Positions 21,251-32,700 of a stretch of DNA of 64,000 nucleotides are shown here, one piece after another. The stretch is from Nereocystis luetkeana (taxonomy: Eukaryota > Sar > Phaeophyceae > Laminariales > Laminariaceae): contig JARUPZ010000010.1 in the NCBI GenBank assembly GCA_031213475.1, positions 5,001 to 69,000 on the forward strand. The letters are read 5' to 3'. Both the position numbers and the translations under genes were made by a program. The notes beneath the pieces are model-generated. The model did no database searches. It saw only the letters and a list, made by a program, of their open reading frames with translations, and was not told the DNA's origin. How positions within the stretch are numbered: the stretch's first letter is position 1; every line of letters starts with the position of its first letter.

Positions 21251-23221
21251 TTTCTGCTGTAGGTCGTTTTATTTATTCTCCGCTAGAATGCACGCCGTCT
21301 ATTATACCAGAAACATAAAGCATGGTCCAGATATGTACCCACCATGTTGTTGTGCAGGACGTATGTACAAACATGGTCTAATATTGTCGCCCGGAGCGCT
21401 ATGTTCTGGTGTATCGAAGGGTGTGGGACACATGATGATCTGCGGCGTATGTTGAGCTGCTCTCAGGAGATCCTAACCTGTGTCGTTGTAAGATGCTGTG
21501 CGGGATCAGTGAGCGCTATTTTTAGTGTTCTATGCAGATGAATGCAGGAGTAGTCGTGCAAGTTCATGCAGATTGCACGGCGCGTGGCCCCGATATAACG
21601 AGCTACCGCGGACGTGGTACACATATGATATCAAATCCGTAATAGATACCTCGTCACAGATAGATATCGATACTGAACTAAATTGATCATATGCCCTGTT
21701 GTTTACAGCAGTGGTGCAAACATGACACTATGGATTAGGAGTAGATAATATGTGATATGTTTCCCCAAGTGAGACTAATGCACATACTAGGAGAAACCCG
21801 ATATTCGGTGGCCAGAGCCAAAGAGGTCAGGAGACATGTCAATGCCAACCTGTCTGGCGACGATGTCTGTCAACGGAAATATTCAAGTTCAGACATTTTA
21901 TCCCTATCTCCTGTCGGGAAACCGCGAAATTATGTGAATGGAAACCCTTGTTTTAGTGTTTTTGGTGCCGTCAGACAACCCAAAACGTGATCTGTCGTGG
22001 GTGGCTGGCCGAGGGCATATATTCGTAGGTACCAGGTACCTGGTATGTGTTTTTCAGTAAATAGGACATCGACTGCTGCTGTCAGACGTACACTTCAAGT
22101 TGTATTAATATTTATTTTTTTGGTGTACATATATATCTCTTCATGTTGTTTTTTGCCTCTGGAATCTGTAAGCGATCCGGCGCCGGCTGTGTAACAGCAC
22201 AGCCGTATAGTCAAATATCACGTGTGATGCAATCCCTGGTATTATTTCGACTGCACGTCTCATCTCATAATATGATACCTTGGACGATGTACTCCTGCAT
22301 GCACAAAAATAAATTGAGCACAACGCACACGTATGTCTAACCCCCTCCATCCCCTCCCCGCCCCCCACTGTTTGTTGCTGTATCGGCCACCCCCCTACAC
22401 CCCCACCCCCACCCCACCCGGCCCACATGCAGGCAATATTCGAGCGCCAGAAGCAGCGCCGTGGTGACTACCAGGTGCCCTACATCCTCGCACGCCCCGT
22501 TACAAGCTGCATGCAGTATAATGGGGGGGCGGGAATCAGTGCAAACGAGGAGCGCGCTTCAAGCGCGCGATGGGAATGTTTTCCAGCGATGGCATGGAGG
22601 GTGTTCCCAAGGAGGTTGTTTTGGCGTTGCTCAGGCACTAGTGATGAAGAATCTCATTCAGCGTACATTTTTATTTCTTGAGGGTCCCCCCCCCCAACCC
22701 CCGCCCCGCCCCCCCACACAACGACTACCGGCGCACTGGCATTGCTCTAGCGCCAGAAGCAAGGATGCGGCGCAGACGAAATCGTGCTGTACTTCGCTGC
22801 GAGCACGATTTTTGTCCCTGCTGCAGTACGTCCCGTGTGGGAGGATAGTATGTTGGGTTAGGGACTACCAGTGTAGAATTTCCCAAATATTCAATTGACG
22901 TATTCGCTGGAAGCATGGAATTAGAGTCTAGCCCGGATGTGCTGGCGCTGCTGCGGTGTTATGAGCGTGCTGAGTACAAGTGCTTTCGACTTTTCATTCA
23001 TTTATATTCGGTTTTTTGTTGTGAGTGGTGCGGGGTGGGGTGGCGACAAAAGGATAGTATAAACTTCAGGGTTAACAATTGCTGTACTTTCTGTTTCACT
23101 GACGACACTTTTGGGCTTGTGGCATGCAGCGTTCTTTGTTGGGTCTGTAGCAAAACAAACGCAAATGCGTGTCGTGATTGGTGACGACGGCGGTGGAAGA
23201 CACGAATAAGATTTTGTACTA
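21251..23221. other. Unassigned sequence with C-rich tracts
   Basis: Poly-C-rich stretches lie at about 22340-22420 and 22685-22715. The word GCGCCAGAAGCA occurs near 22445 and 22752, hinting at a small old duplication. The palindrome TACCAGGTACCTGGTA lies at 22030-22045. A 145-codon ORF at 22461-22898 is low-complexity in places and has no domain, so I do not call it a gene. Confidence 0.35.
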
Positions 23222-23328
23222 CAGGGGCGGCCCGGTGGTGTAGTGTTTACCCTCTAATGCTTCTACAAGTAGACCCTGGGTGCGAGTCCGTCGGTGGTGG
23301 TACATTTCTTTCCCAGAAGTAAAATAAC
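23222..23328 (+). mobile_element. SINE 5' part, interrupted by hAT
   Basis: tRNA-like head with box-A-like GGTGGTGTAGTG and box-B-like GGGTGCGAGTCC, related to the head at 6211-6292. The element is cut at 23328 by the hAT insertion and resumes at 24740. The last 8 bp (AAAATAAC) are the target duplication. Confidence 0.65.
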
Positions 23329-23344
23329 CAAGGTTGTGTTCGGT

Positions 23345-23790
23345 AAGGTACATACCGAGGCGTACCAGCGGTAATGTACCTCCGGTATACCGGTACCGAG
23401 AAGTTCGGTACCTTCGGTATGATCTCCGTACCGGTACCGAGGACTTCGGTACGTTCGGTACGAGGTCCATACCGGTACCGGGAAGTTCGGTACGTTCGGT
23501 ACGCAGTTCGTACCGGTACCGGTGGTGCCGGTACAACAATCCGTACCGGTAACGAGATGTTCGGTATGTTCGGTATGATCTCCATACCGGTACCGAGAAG
23601 TTCGGTACGTTCGGTACGAGGTCCATACCGGTACCGGGAAGTTCGGTACGTTCGGTACGTCGTCCGTACCGGTACCGAGCATACCGGTAGTTCGGTACGA
23701 TGTTCATACCGGTACCGAGCGTATACCAGTACCGAGAATACCGGTACCGGGATGATCGGGAAGTTAGGCATGGTATTTACCCGATACCGC
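23345..23790 (+). repeat. Left subterminal CCGGTACCGAG array of the hAT element
   Basis: About twelve imperfect ~30-bp words built on TTCGGTACGTTCGGTACG and CCATACCGGTACCG, many self-complementary at ACCGGT and GGTACC. Such subterminal repeats are typical transposase-binding regions in hAT elements; binding here is inferred. Confidence 0.8.
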
Positions 23791-23882
23791 CACACACTCA
23801 CAGCACCAGCAGCACAGCCGTAGCCTCTTCGCTCGGTACACTACCCTCTTCGCTCGGTACACTGGCGCGTGCCAGCCGCCTC

Positions 23883-24330
23883 ATGAGCGCCGCATCAACC
23901 CCCGCCAACCACGATGCCCCCGCTGCTGGCGGGGGGGGCAACAACGAGGCACCCGCCGCTGGCGACCAAAGCTCATCATCGCCAGTGCCGGCGCCAGCAC
24001 CTTCGGAGGCAGGAGTTGTTGTCGTGGATGGTGGAGGAGGCACGGGCGTGCCAGTGATAGGGCCTGCTCCCATCTACGACAGCGCAACGAACACAGAGAG
24101 AGAAGTGCCGGCGGAGACACTCAAAGCTATCGATGAGTTTGTGGTGCCGGAGGGGTATCGGAGGGAAGGGACGCGTGAGGCCTCTTTCTTGTACTCGCTC
24201 GGTGTGTACGTTGAGCCGATAGATTCGAAAAGAAAGGCCTGCCGGTACTACTGCTTGGCGAGCGCACCGTGCCGTTCAAAGAAACACACGGTACCCTGCG
24301 TCATGCATTTTGAAATTGACATTTTGGGCG
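23883..24330 (+). pseudogene. hAT transposase N-terminal fragment (BED-like finger)
   Basis: An ATG (MSAASTPANHDAP) opens a frame through an Ala/Gly/Pro/Ser-rich stretch to IDEFVVPEGYRREG and then a Cys-rich end, KRKACRYYCLASAPCRSKK followed by HTVPC. The Cys/His spacing after a basic run resembles the BED-type zinc finger at the start of hAT transposases. The frame then enters the right subterminal repeat, so the rest of a transposase (hAT dimerisation domain and catalytic core) is absent. Position inside a hAT with an 8-bp duplication supports the assignment. The finger alone could still bind the element ends. Confidence 0.5.
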
Positions 24331-24365
24331 GGCAATATGAGAGACGCTCCGCACACACACACCAC

Positions 24366-24712
24366 CGGTATCGCCGGTATCACCGGTACCGGTACCGGTA
24401 CGGGCTTCCATACCATACCGAGAAGTTCGGTACCTTCGGTATGATCTCCATACCGGTACCGAGGACTTCGGTACGTTCGGTACAAGGTCCATACCGGTAC
24501 CGGGAAGTTCGGTACGTTCGGTACGCAGTTCGTACCGGTACCGGTGGTGCCGGTATAACAATCCGTACCGGTACCGAGATGTTCGGTATGTTCGGTAAGA
24601 TCTCCATACCGGTACCGAGAAGTTCGGTATGCTCGGTACGTCGTCCATACCGGTACCGAGAAGTTCGGTACGTTCGGTACGATGTCCGTACCGGTACCGA
24701 GCATACCGGTAC
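24366..24712 (+). repeat. Right subterminal CCGGTACCGAG array of the hAT element
   Basis: Repeats the variant order of the left array (GAGAAG, GAGGAC, GGGAAG, GGTGGTGCC, GAGATG words) in the same orientation, offset by about 1.02 kb. This means one array was copied from the other as a block. Confidence 0.8.
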
Positions 24713-24739
24713 CTTACCGAACACAACCTTGAAAATAAC

Positions 24740-25010
24740 GCAGGAAGAAACAGCTGAAAGCGCGCGGCATATGTAGACGCAATCCGCCGCAAGTGGAGGG
24801 TTGAGTCAAGGGTTCAAGTTTTGTGGCGATAAAACATGAAGACACGAACCGTATTGGGGAGGGGGCGAGAAGAGCCTGCCATGGGGAGGGGGCGAGAAGG
24901 GCCAGCTACGTATGTGTCCCCGGATGTATCTTACGACCAGGAAGGAGAGCTTACCACCAGGAAGGAGAGAACCAAAGAAGTGGAATGTAATCAATTCAAC
25001 AAAACAAAAC
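24740..25010 (+). mobile_element. SINE 3' part, downstream of hAT
   Basis: Resumes the SINE cut at 23328: GCAGGAAGAAACAGCTGAAA, TAGACGCAATCC, AAGACACGAACCGTATTGGG and a TGTGTCCCCGGATGT word follow the order of the 6203 copy. A ~36-bp GGGAGGGGGCGAGAAG word is duplicated within it. The end is A-rich (about 24960-25010). Confidence 0.65.
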
Positions 25011-26859
25011 GTGGTTCTAGCGAGGCATGGCGTTCACGTGTTGGTAATACAACACCATCGACTCCCCTCAATACCACATAATTATGAACGCGTTTTAAAT
25101 TTTATTTTCGCCTCGCGAACAAACAGGCCCATCGGGCATTGGGGAACACGAACCCCTATCGCTGGCCCCTGCTTTGTGGTATTAAGTGTAACGTTTCAAA
25201 GTCAACTCCCGCACCCCGCCGCCCATATCCACGAAATTTTGGCAGGAAGTTTGGTGTCCATAGCTCGGCCAGGCAGCCTCGACACAGCACGGAACCAAAA
25301 ACCTGAATGAGCTCTCGAACGAACCCCTCACTGCCGCGGAAGCGGGTATCGTTTTCCTACATAAGACATCGTCCCACAATTATCCCATCATCATGTTCAC
25401 ACATATCCTGATAGGCGACATACTTTACACAAGTGTTGTACGCTTGTTTATTGGCGGGCGTTATGTCTCAGGCCCGCAGCTGTTTCAGGTCTTCCTTCGG
25501 CACGTCGAGGAATCTTGAAAGTTCGACCAAATTAAGAAAAATACCGTGTGTAGACGTAGACAAGATCATCTGCATGGCGTCGCTCCGTACCCAGTTCACC
25601 CTGACGGTGGCGACGTCAGTCCAACAGTGGCACAGAGGGGCAAGAAACACTCCATTGTTGACAGTTAGGACGGTTGAATGCTGACAGTACAAGACCATAG
25701 TGAGCCCATCCACAAGCCTTTCGAGACAACAACGAAAGACGTATACTGCAGCAACGACGACGTCGGGCAACCCAAGTGTAACGTTGACTTACGGAACATA
25801 CTACACCTCCCCGGGTACCCTTTCACCTTTACTGGCGCCACGTTGCACAGGGGCGACCTCACCTCACAAGCGGAATTAATGACCAAACTCAGAGGACGTG
25901 CAACTATGATACACGTCGGCTACGGACACTCGAATCGTAGGGTACAACATGACCGGTTTCCAAACGGTGAAGCAAATTACACGACCGTTTACCGTGAAGT
26001 CACCAGAGACGCGACAATAGTGACGGAACTAACCTTTGCAGCATTTTGGGAGAGTCTTGATCCATCCCAACCACGCTAGCTCTTGTTGCCGTACCAGTCG
26101 CACAATGCCCCTCTCGTCGAGGTACACCAGAGGCACGACCCCCCTCGTCTCCTCCCTTGCCAGCAGTCAAGGGCACCGCGATGGTTTTTTTTCCTGCACC
26201 ATCCTCCTCCGCTGTAAACGAGTGGAAACATTCCCGCGCATTGAATCTGGGTAGCGAACCCCATTTGCCAGAGAACGCTAGCCACCACACCCTCCTTGGA
26301 GTTTCGCTACCTAAGACTCGGTAGACTCCGGCTGCCGCTAGCTCCGTGCTGGCATTCTTGTATCTCTTCTCGCTATGCCTGCCTCTAGTCAGACTTGAGA
26401 AATAGGTGCTATGAGCCAGATCAGCGAGCCCCAGCTCACGCTCGACGTCTTTCTGCTTGCCCAAATGACTCCTACGTGGCTGAGCAATCAACATTGCAGC
26501 CAGATCCACCACCGGAGCGTCACCCGGGATAGGCTATGTGTGCGAGCCTGCGTATTGACGGATGTAAAAGAACGGTCGATTGAGTGATGAAACAATCCGC
26601 TACTTGTGGTGTATGTTGGGCTTGCTGTATTTATGTCTAGAGACAGAAATATGCACATAGACTTCAGAGATGTTGATAGATTCGTCTTGACGTGACAGTT
26701 TTTTCATCCTTCACACGATTTGAGTACTATGCCTGAACCAGAATGAACGCCAGCGCACAGAGCGGGTGGCCTTGAGGTGATTTTCTTGGGGATTAGGGTC
26801 AGCGCATACCACTGTAGTACCGGCGAGCCTGTAAACGTCGGCGAGCCTAAGCACCCTCT
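25011..26859. other. Unassigned sequence with a few longer ORFs
   Basis: Plus-strand ORF 25678-26079 (133 codons) and minus-strand ORFs 25468-25770 and 26000-26512 (100 and 170 codons) overlap or abut. The minus-strand one at 25468-25770 ends in a plausible helix (VELSRFLDVPKEDLKQLRA), but no family is recognised and no splice context supports a gene on either strand. Confidence 0.3.
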
Positions 26860-27590
26860 AAATGGTACAAAAAAAGTACCAGGTATTTGATAGGGAGGAA
26901 ATGAAACAAATTACGTAGGATGCTATGTTTACCGTATTCAATTTGGAGGTTGTTTCGCCGCGAATGAAAGCTACAAGACTCAAGAGAGGTTCGCAGATTG
27001 GGCTAGATCAACTATATTTTTTCCATGTAACCTGGAGTCATCAATGTGAAAACAGGAAACAACAGCAGCCCCCATTACGGGTGCATCTAACATGCTCCTT
27101 GGGCGGTGATCGAGCTTGGATACAATAAAAATGGTGTAAACCCAAGGTATTTTAGGGGAAAATTCAAAATTTCGGACGATGCTAGTCTAACGGTATTGGA
27201 TTTTTTTTGCCTGCCATAGAGAGCTACAAGACTCAGGAGAGGTTGAGAGATTCGCCTATATAGATGTCAACCATCTTTTAACCCTGTAACTTGGAGTAAA
27301 CATTGTGAAAATAGCAAGAACAGTAGCTCCCATCCATCTGACATGCTATTTTAATAGGCGACTTGCAAACACTAAAAATGGTACAAAAACTACTCTTTTT
27401 TAGGTGGTACAACATTTCGTAGGATCCTAGGTGTACGGTATTGGACTTTTTTTGCTTGCAAAATTGAGTTACAAGACACCTGAGACGTACACAGAAAGGT
27501 CCAGATGTCAGCTATCTTTCACCTCCAAGACGTATAGCCGAGCTCGGAAAAACAATCGAGAACAGCAGACCCCTGAGCGGCTAGATCTGG
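26860..27590 (+). repeat. Diverged ~250-bp tandem repeat, about three copies
   Basis: The landmark GCTACAAGACTCAAGAGAGG and its variants recur at about 26970, 27223 and 27468. Each copy also carries ACGTAGGATGCTA-like, ACGGTATTGGATTTTTTT-like and AACAGCAG-like words in the same order. Copies are perhaps 65-75% alike, so the repeat is old. There is no coding frame. Confidence 0.65.
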
Positions 27591-28014
27591 ACCAGACTTG
27601 GCGCGGGACCTCCTAAGCTCAACCGGACGCAAACACCCCTACACAAAGAAAAACTCAAATTCCTACTGCTGTACGGTACCTCGCGCGCCAATTCCACCAG
27701 AAGTCATAGACCATACATCAGAGTAGCGACCTTGCTTACCCTCGGGGGTGGCATGTATCTGTGGTGGCGTTACTCCGTGGGTAATTGTACGAGTACACCT
27801 TGGGTCACGTACTAGCCCTCAATGTCAGTTTTGGACCCCAACCCAGCCCTTTTGCCCCCAAAGTCAACTTCTACGTAATCGTTTCCCAAAGCGCAGGCAG
27901 CGAATCTGCCTCAAACGACACGGCGGTGGGGATGAAGCACTCAGACCATAGACAATTGGGGCTGTGGGACGAGCACAGGGGTTAGGGTCCGGGATAGTAG
28001 GGTCACGAGGCGGC
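27591..28014. other. Unassigned sequence
   Basis: An open plus-strand frame at 27785-27985 (containing ALNVSFGPQPSPFAPKVNF) has amino-acid use like a real exon but no flanking splice sites I can defend and no known domain. No other signal is seen. Confidence 0.3.
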
Positions 28015-28203
28015 CTAACCAAGGTAGTCGGTGACCAAAACACGCCCTAGCCAGCTCTCGACACACAGCCCACCGGATACCATCAAATTTTCGCAGCCGT
28101 CTCGCCTAAAGACCCTCGTAAGCCTCTTATCTTGTGGGGCCGCCATACCTCCGCAAACGCAAGCCGCGCTGACCACGCCGACAAGCCAGATAGCGATTGG
28201 CAT
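28015..28203 (-). CDS. Possible small secreted protein, unknown
   Basis: A 62-codon minus-strand frame from an ATG at 28203. The N-terminus MPIAIWLVGVVSAACVCGG followed by MAAPQD has the shape of a cleavable signal peptide. The remainder is short and basic with two cysteines (GCENLMVSGGLCVESW). It could be a first exon rather than a whole gene, since its end overlaps a possible donor (TTGGTTAGG). No homologue is recognised, and the frame also continues upstream of this ATG. Weak call. Confidence 0.2.
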   Translation of the reverse strand: MPIAIWLVGVVSAACVCGGMAAPQDKRLTRVFRRDGCENLMVSGGLCVESWLGRVLVTDYLG

Positions 28204-29271
28204 GCCTTCATGAGTGATTTGTGATATGCCCCAAACAGGCCTGAGTCTGTCATTGGTCCGAAAACTGACAGTCCCGTTTTGTAACTGTAGCTTCTTTTTT
28301 TGGAAATGTTGTCGATTTACACGAGTAGGGGACGAGAGGGCCTGGCAGCCCCAGCGTGGCACGTTGAACAAAAACAACGACACATTGGTAATGTTGCTGG
28401 CAGTTCAAGGTAGGACGAGATATACTAAACTACGCCAGCACCCAAAAACCTGGACTGGGTCAGGCTCCGGGCAGCGGCACCTCCACGACAAATCCCCCGC
28501 CACATAACTGCACCCCCCCCTGGATCCGGGCCGATGACGGGGTCCCAAAGGAAGATCCCTCGAGGGGTTCTGCTGAAAGCTTCCTGACGAAGGCAGATTG
28601 TGTCTTCTTGTCTTTCTCTATTTCATAGAATGTGTGTGTAGCGCCTGTCGTATCCCGTATGATGGCATGGCATGGCATTGTCTACTGTGCTGACTGCATA
28701 CGTGGCAACGTAGTATCTCTGCTATGTGCCGAACTTTGGTGACGACATGACTCCTATTGCTTCTACAGTATACACGGGTGGAGGGACCTATTGATACACT
28801 GTAGAACGTGTCTTTCGATGGGTTTGGTGGGCTATAATCAATATGTTGGGGAACCTAGACAAAATGGTGTGCTCTTGTGATAATACGTAGCTGACATTCG
28901 ATAGAGAGAGTACTCCGTAATATACTATTCTATATTCAAGGTCTCCGTAGATGCTCATTGCCGGCCGAAGTACGTTTTGCAAGCTCTCCATCAATACCAC
29001 AATAGTGTGTACAGCAGTGCCCATCGGTGGTCATTGCGGACCAGAATCTATTGCGGAGGCTATCCATCAATCTACATTTTAACCTTGCTGCAGTGCTCTT
29101 GAGCATGAAAAAAAATACAACTCTCCAAATGTATGTCTAGTAGTTATGAACAGCATGCCGAGTTATCCTGAATGGACCAAATATTCCCGGCTTAGGCGAA
29201 ATAATTCCGAATCGAACGGCTCAAGTTGTATTCCTGCTGAACTGTGCGCCCCTTGATTTTGGGTAAACGTC
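28204..29271. other. Unassigned sequence upstream of the Pmp-like gene
   Basis: No gene is recognised. A diverged ~75-bp duplication is visible at about 28945-29070 (GCTCATTGCCGGCC...CTCTCCATCAAT and GGTCATTGCGGACC...CTATCCATCAAT). A promoter for the downstream gene should lie near 29100-29330, but no clear TATA or initiator motif can be defended. Confidence 0.35.
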
Positions 29272-29337
29272 TTGATGACGTCGCCGTTTCGTCTGTCAAC
29301 CCTCGTGGTCAGCATTAGAACAGACGTCCCAGCGACG

Positions 29338-29785
29338 ATGGCCGTGGTTGCTGGGCTGTTGCTACTTTCCATATCGGGAGCAGGATCAGCAGGATGCCCA
29401 TCTGGTACCGTGAGCTTAGACGTGGCTGCAGCCTTCGACCTACAAAGTCTCACAGATGCCATGGACTGCACCGGCGAAGGATACTACAATGTTAGCTGGC
29501 ACGGCAATATTGACATCGACCAAACCATCGAGGTGTTTGGTGAGAAAACCGTGTCCGTCACAGGTTATGGTGTCAGCACAGACGAAATGCACGATACCCG
29601 CGCCGTTGTCGGTGCTGGGGGAACAACGGGCCTGTTTATTGTGTCTGACGGGTCCACGCTCAAGCTGAACCACTTGGTGCTCGATGGGGGATATGGTGAG
29701 GAGGGGGGGGCAGTCGTCGTTCGCGACTCTAGTTCACTCCATGTTTTCAGCTGCATCTTCGTGAACAATGCCGCGTCAGCTGGAG
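29338..29785 (+). CDS. Exon 1: signal peptide and first rung
   Basis: The ATG at 29338 gives MAVVAGLLLLSISGAGSA, an ordinary cleavable signal peptide; an in-frame ATG at 29275 would add 21 residues and hide it, so 29338 is preferred. The mature part continues through GTVSLDVAAAFDLQSL and ends with a complete rung containing GGAVVV, FVNN and AASAGG. The exon stops at the first base of a Gly codon before GTGAGA, leaving phase 1. It lies outside the tandem unit and is single-copy here. Confidence 0.65.
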
Positions 29786-32700
29786 GTGAGACATTACATG
29801 AAGCGACTAGATGCTTCCAATTACAATGATACGTTGATTACTCAGAACAATCTCCTATCGCGAGATCCATAAGACCCATGTCTCTAGCCGAGTAGAAACA
29901 AAATGACAAACCACAGGGATGTTTACAAAACTAGCCCGGTAGATCACATCAAAATCATAACACCACAGCCAACACAAACGCTACACCTCTTGGAATTGAC
30001 AGATATTTGATCACGTTTCGCAAATTTGGACTCCCCAAGTTTGAAGCTTGGTCGTTTATCAACCGAGAAAAGAAGATAGACGCGTTCTCGATAGAGGCAG
30101 CACATTTCCGCTAAACTCGTTTCTGAATGACGAGGCTCCTTAACCCAAAATCGTCGCAATGCCAATCTTGTTTCGAAAATGTTTTCTATGGTACTTGGGC
30201 CATGGGGTTATTCATCGGGATGCAATTTGATTTTTATTGAAGTCACTTTTCGGGTGAGGAATGAGCGTCTAAAGTGAGAAGTCCCAGAAATGTTAGGGTT
30301 AATCTCTACCTGGTATTGTATATATGACGCCTCGATACTTCTCTGCTTGGTGACTGTGAATATGATTGCAGTCGGGAAACATAGGCGTTCACCCCCAAAA
30401 AACCCTGCGGACTTTACGAAAACAGGGTGCGAATTCCGCCTTGTATCAAACGAATGTCAAACTTTTCCCGATTTGTTTTTGGTAATCCATGTTGATTGAG
30501 CGTTGAAACGGGGGGCAACCATTGGTGTAGCTGATCTGTGGCTTTATTCAACGCGCCAAGTACACTTAGATAGACGGGACGATGCTCCTTTGTATTCGAC
30601 CTTGTTGGTTGTGATCAACAGCGATTTCGTTCCGGCCAGCGATTCTCTTCTTGGGTATTTACTCTATACTACACGACCGGCCGTATCTACCGAAACGCCT
30701 TGGGCTCGCTTCGTTGACCGGCCGGCGTCAGCTACATGTATTGTTCCGCAGTGGTAGAAACAATATATGTCTGAGGCCGAAGGAAACTGGACATATGTCT
30801 GCAGTATAACAACGTATACAGCGTGAAGGCAACGTGCTCAAGGCATTATCCCAGGTGAAAACTGGTGAGATCTACCCTCTTAAGCTCCCATTCCGTCCGC
30901 AAACCCGCAAACTCACAGGCGCCATATCTGCCTCAAGCTCGGAAGTTCATATAAACGGCAGCAACATTTTCGAACGCAATTCCGCGAATATCGGAGGTGA
31001 GGTCCGGGCGGCCAACCCAGTGGTAGTACTGTCGTACTTTGATTGCGGTCTAGTGGTGTCCCACGCCGTCAGTGGAATTTTTCTTTTATTATATCTATGC
31101 CGGTGATATGCATACATATGTGTGTATCAAACTTCATGGGACACCAACCTCGGTTCTGAATTCGAACATTTTCTTCACCTCCATTTTTCAAGGTCCCAGT
31201 GACATTTCGAGTCAATCGTTGCTACGGGATGTGCAATTTGGCTGTAGTCTATGTCCTGTGCGCAACGGACTGTACCTACGCCATGACAAGCGATGACTAA
31301 TCCTGCTGCATATTACATGGGAATATTGTAGTATTTCACAAGCACGTCTCACGACCACATATGTGGGCACTAGCTGCTTAATAACGAATCGCAAAAGGAA
31401 CCGCGTGGGCTGCACGTCCGTAAACACGTCAAAATTGAACCTTCCCGCCAATTCAAGGCGTTCGTCGAAACTAGTCAACTAGCCGTTCGGCCCCACAGGC
31501 CCCTTTGCTGGCACAGTTGGTAACATTTATGTTTCGCTCATTCCACTCATCAACATTCGTGTATGCCCATCAACCGAACATGATAATAGTCTAGAGCAAT
31601 GTTTGCCTGCAGTCTATAACTTGTCGGGCAGTGACTATCCATGCACAGACGTAACTCGTACACGACAACAGGCAGTACAGCGACCTGGCATAGAAAACGT
31701 GCGGCTCCCGTTCTCCTTTCGACAGGGGCCATATACGCGGACTACTCCAGGCTTTTCATTGATGGGAGCAGCAGTTTTGCTGACAACTCGGTTACCTACG
31801 AAGGAGGTGGGAAATGACACATCACGAGCGTATGGTTGGGTTGGCTGAAATAACGCGAAAGTGAATACCTCCACCCGTATGAAAATTGATGCGGTCTGTA
31901 GGTCAATTGTATCAATATGGAAACGCTGAGCAGTAGCGTCCACAAATAAGGTTTCCGCCCTAAATGAACCCAACACGGTTGCCTATCCGGAAATGTGTGC
32001 TTATTGGTTGTGCATGCTAATTTCGAACGATACTATTTCGTGAGGTTTGGATTGCAAGATTCCATGCAGGCAATTGTGGAAAACCCTTTCTCTTTTCACG
32101 ACGTCTGCTCGCACAGTGGGAAAGCATGTTAATACAGCCGTTTGCTGTAACCGAATAAAACGCCGCCAGTACCAACGTCCACGGGTGTATCTGGTACAAA
32201 TAGTGCAGACGTTGGTATATGCTGCGTCGCGGGCTAGCGTACCCTCCGTTGGCATTCCCGAATTGTACGGTTATCGTGTGAAATTTCCACTGCTTCGCCA
32301 TGCTTTTTCCGAGGGACAGGGTGACGCACACTGACAAACGGTCGATTGAATCCGCTCTCAGGTGCCATCCACATAAACTACCACTCGGACCTCGACATGG
32401 ACGGCAATATCTACTTTGGTCACAACTCTGCCATGAACGGAGGTATGAAACAAGAATCACCGAGCACCGTGGCTGGGGATACCGTAATGCATGACGATTG
32501 CTTCAGACATAGCAGCATCGTTGGTTACTCACCAAGAAACTGTCTACCTGAACTGTTCAACTGGTAGTTTGCTCATGCTATCTTATGCTTTTACTAGGCC
32601 GTTAGTGTTCCAAGTAAGATGGGATACACACTGACGAAACATGTGTGGGGATATGAGTAGGCAAGCGTTGATGGAGGAAAAGTAATGCAGTATCGCAAAC

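Larger units (their letters stand above)
23329..24731 (+). mobile_element. Non-autonomous hAT transposon, 1,403 bp
   Basis: Terminal inverted repeats are at least 23 bp: the left end starts CAAGGTTGTGTTCGGTAAGG and the right end is its exact complement. An 8-bp target duplication AAAATAAC lies at 23321-23328 and 24732-24739; 8 bp is the hAT signature. Each side carries a ~350-430-bp subterminal array of ACCGGTACCGAGAAGTTCGG-type words, and the two arrays share the same order of variants in direct orientation. Between them is a remnant coding segment (23883-24330). With most of a transposase absent it must depend on a helper. Confidence 0.9.

Noticed and set aside
22461-22898. 145-codon plus-strand ORF
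   Set aside because: Contains a poly-C-derived proline run, no domain, and no splice or signal-peptide context.
23345-24712. Pair of LTRs around a retroelement
   Set aside because: The two direct GGTACC-rich arrays lie inside a single element with inverted ends and an 8-bp duplication, which fits hAT rather than an LTR element.
32017-32460. 147-codon minus-strand ORF repeated in each unit
   Set aside because: It is antisense to rung exon c and has no motif; treated as a shadow of duplicated intron and exon sequence.
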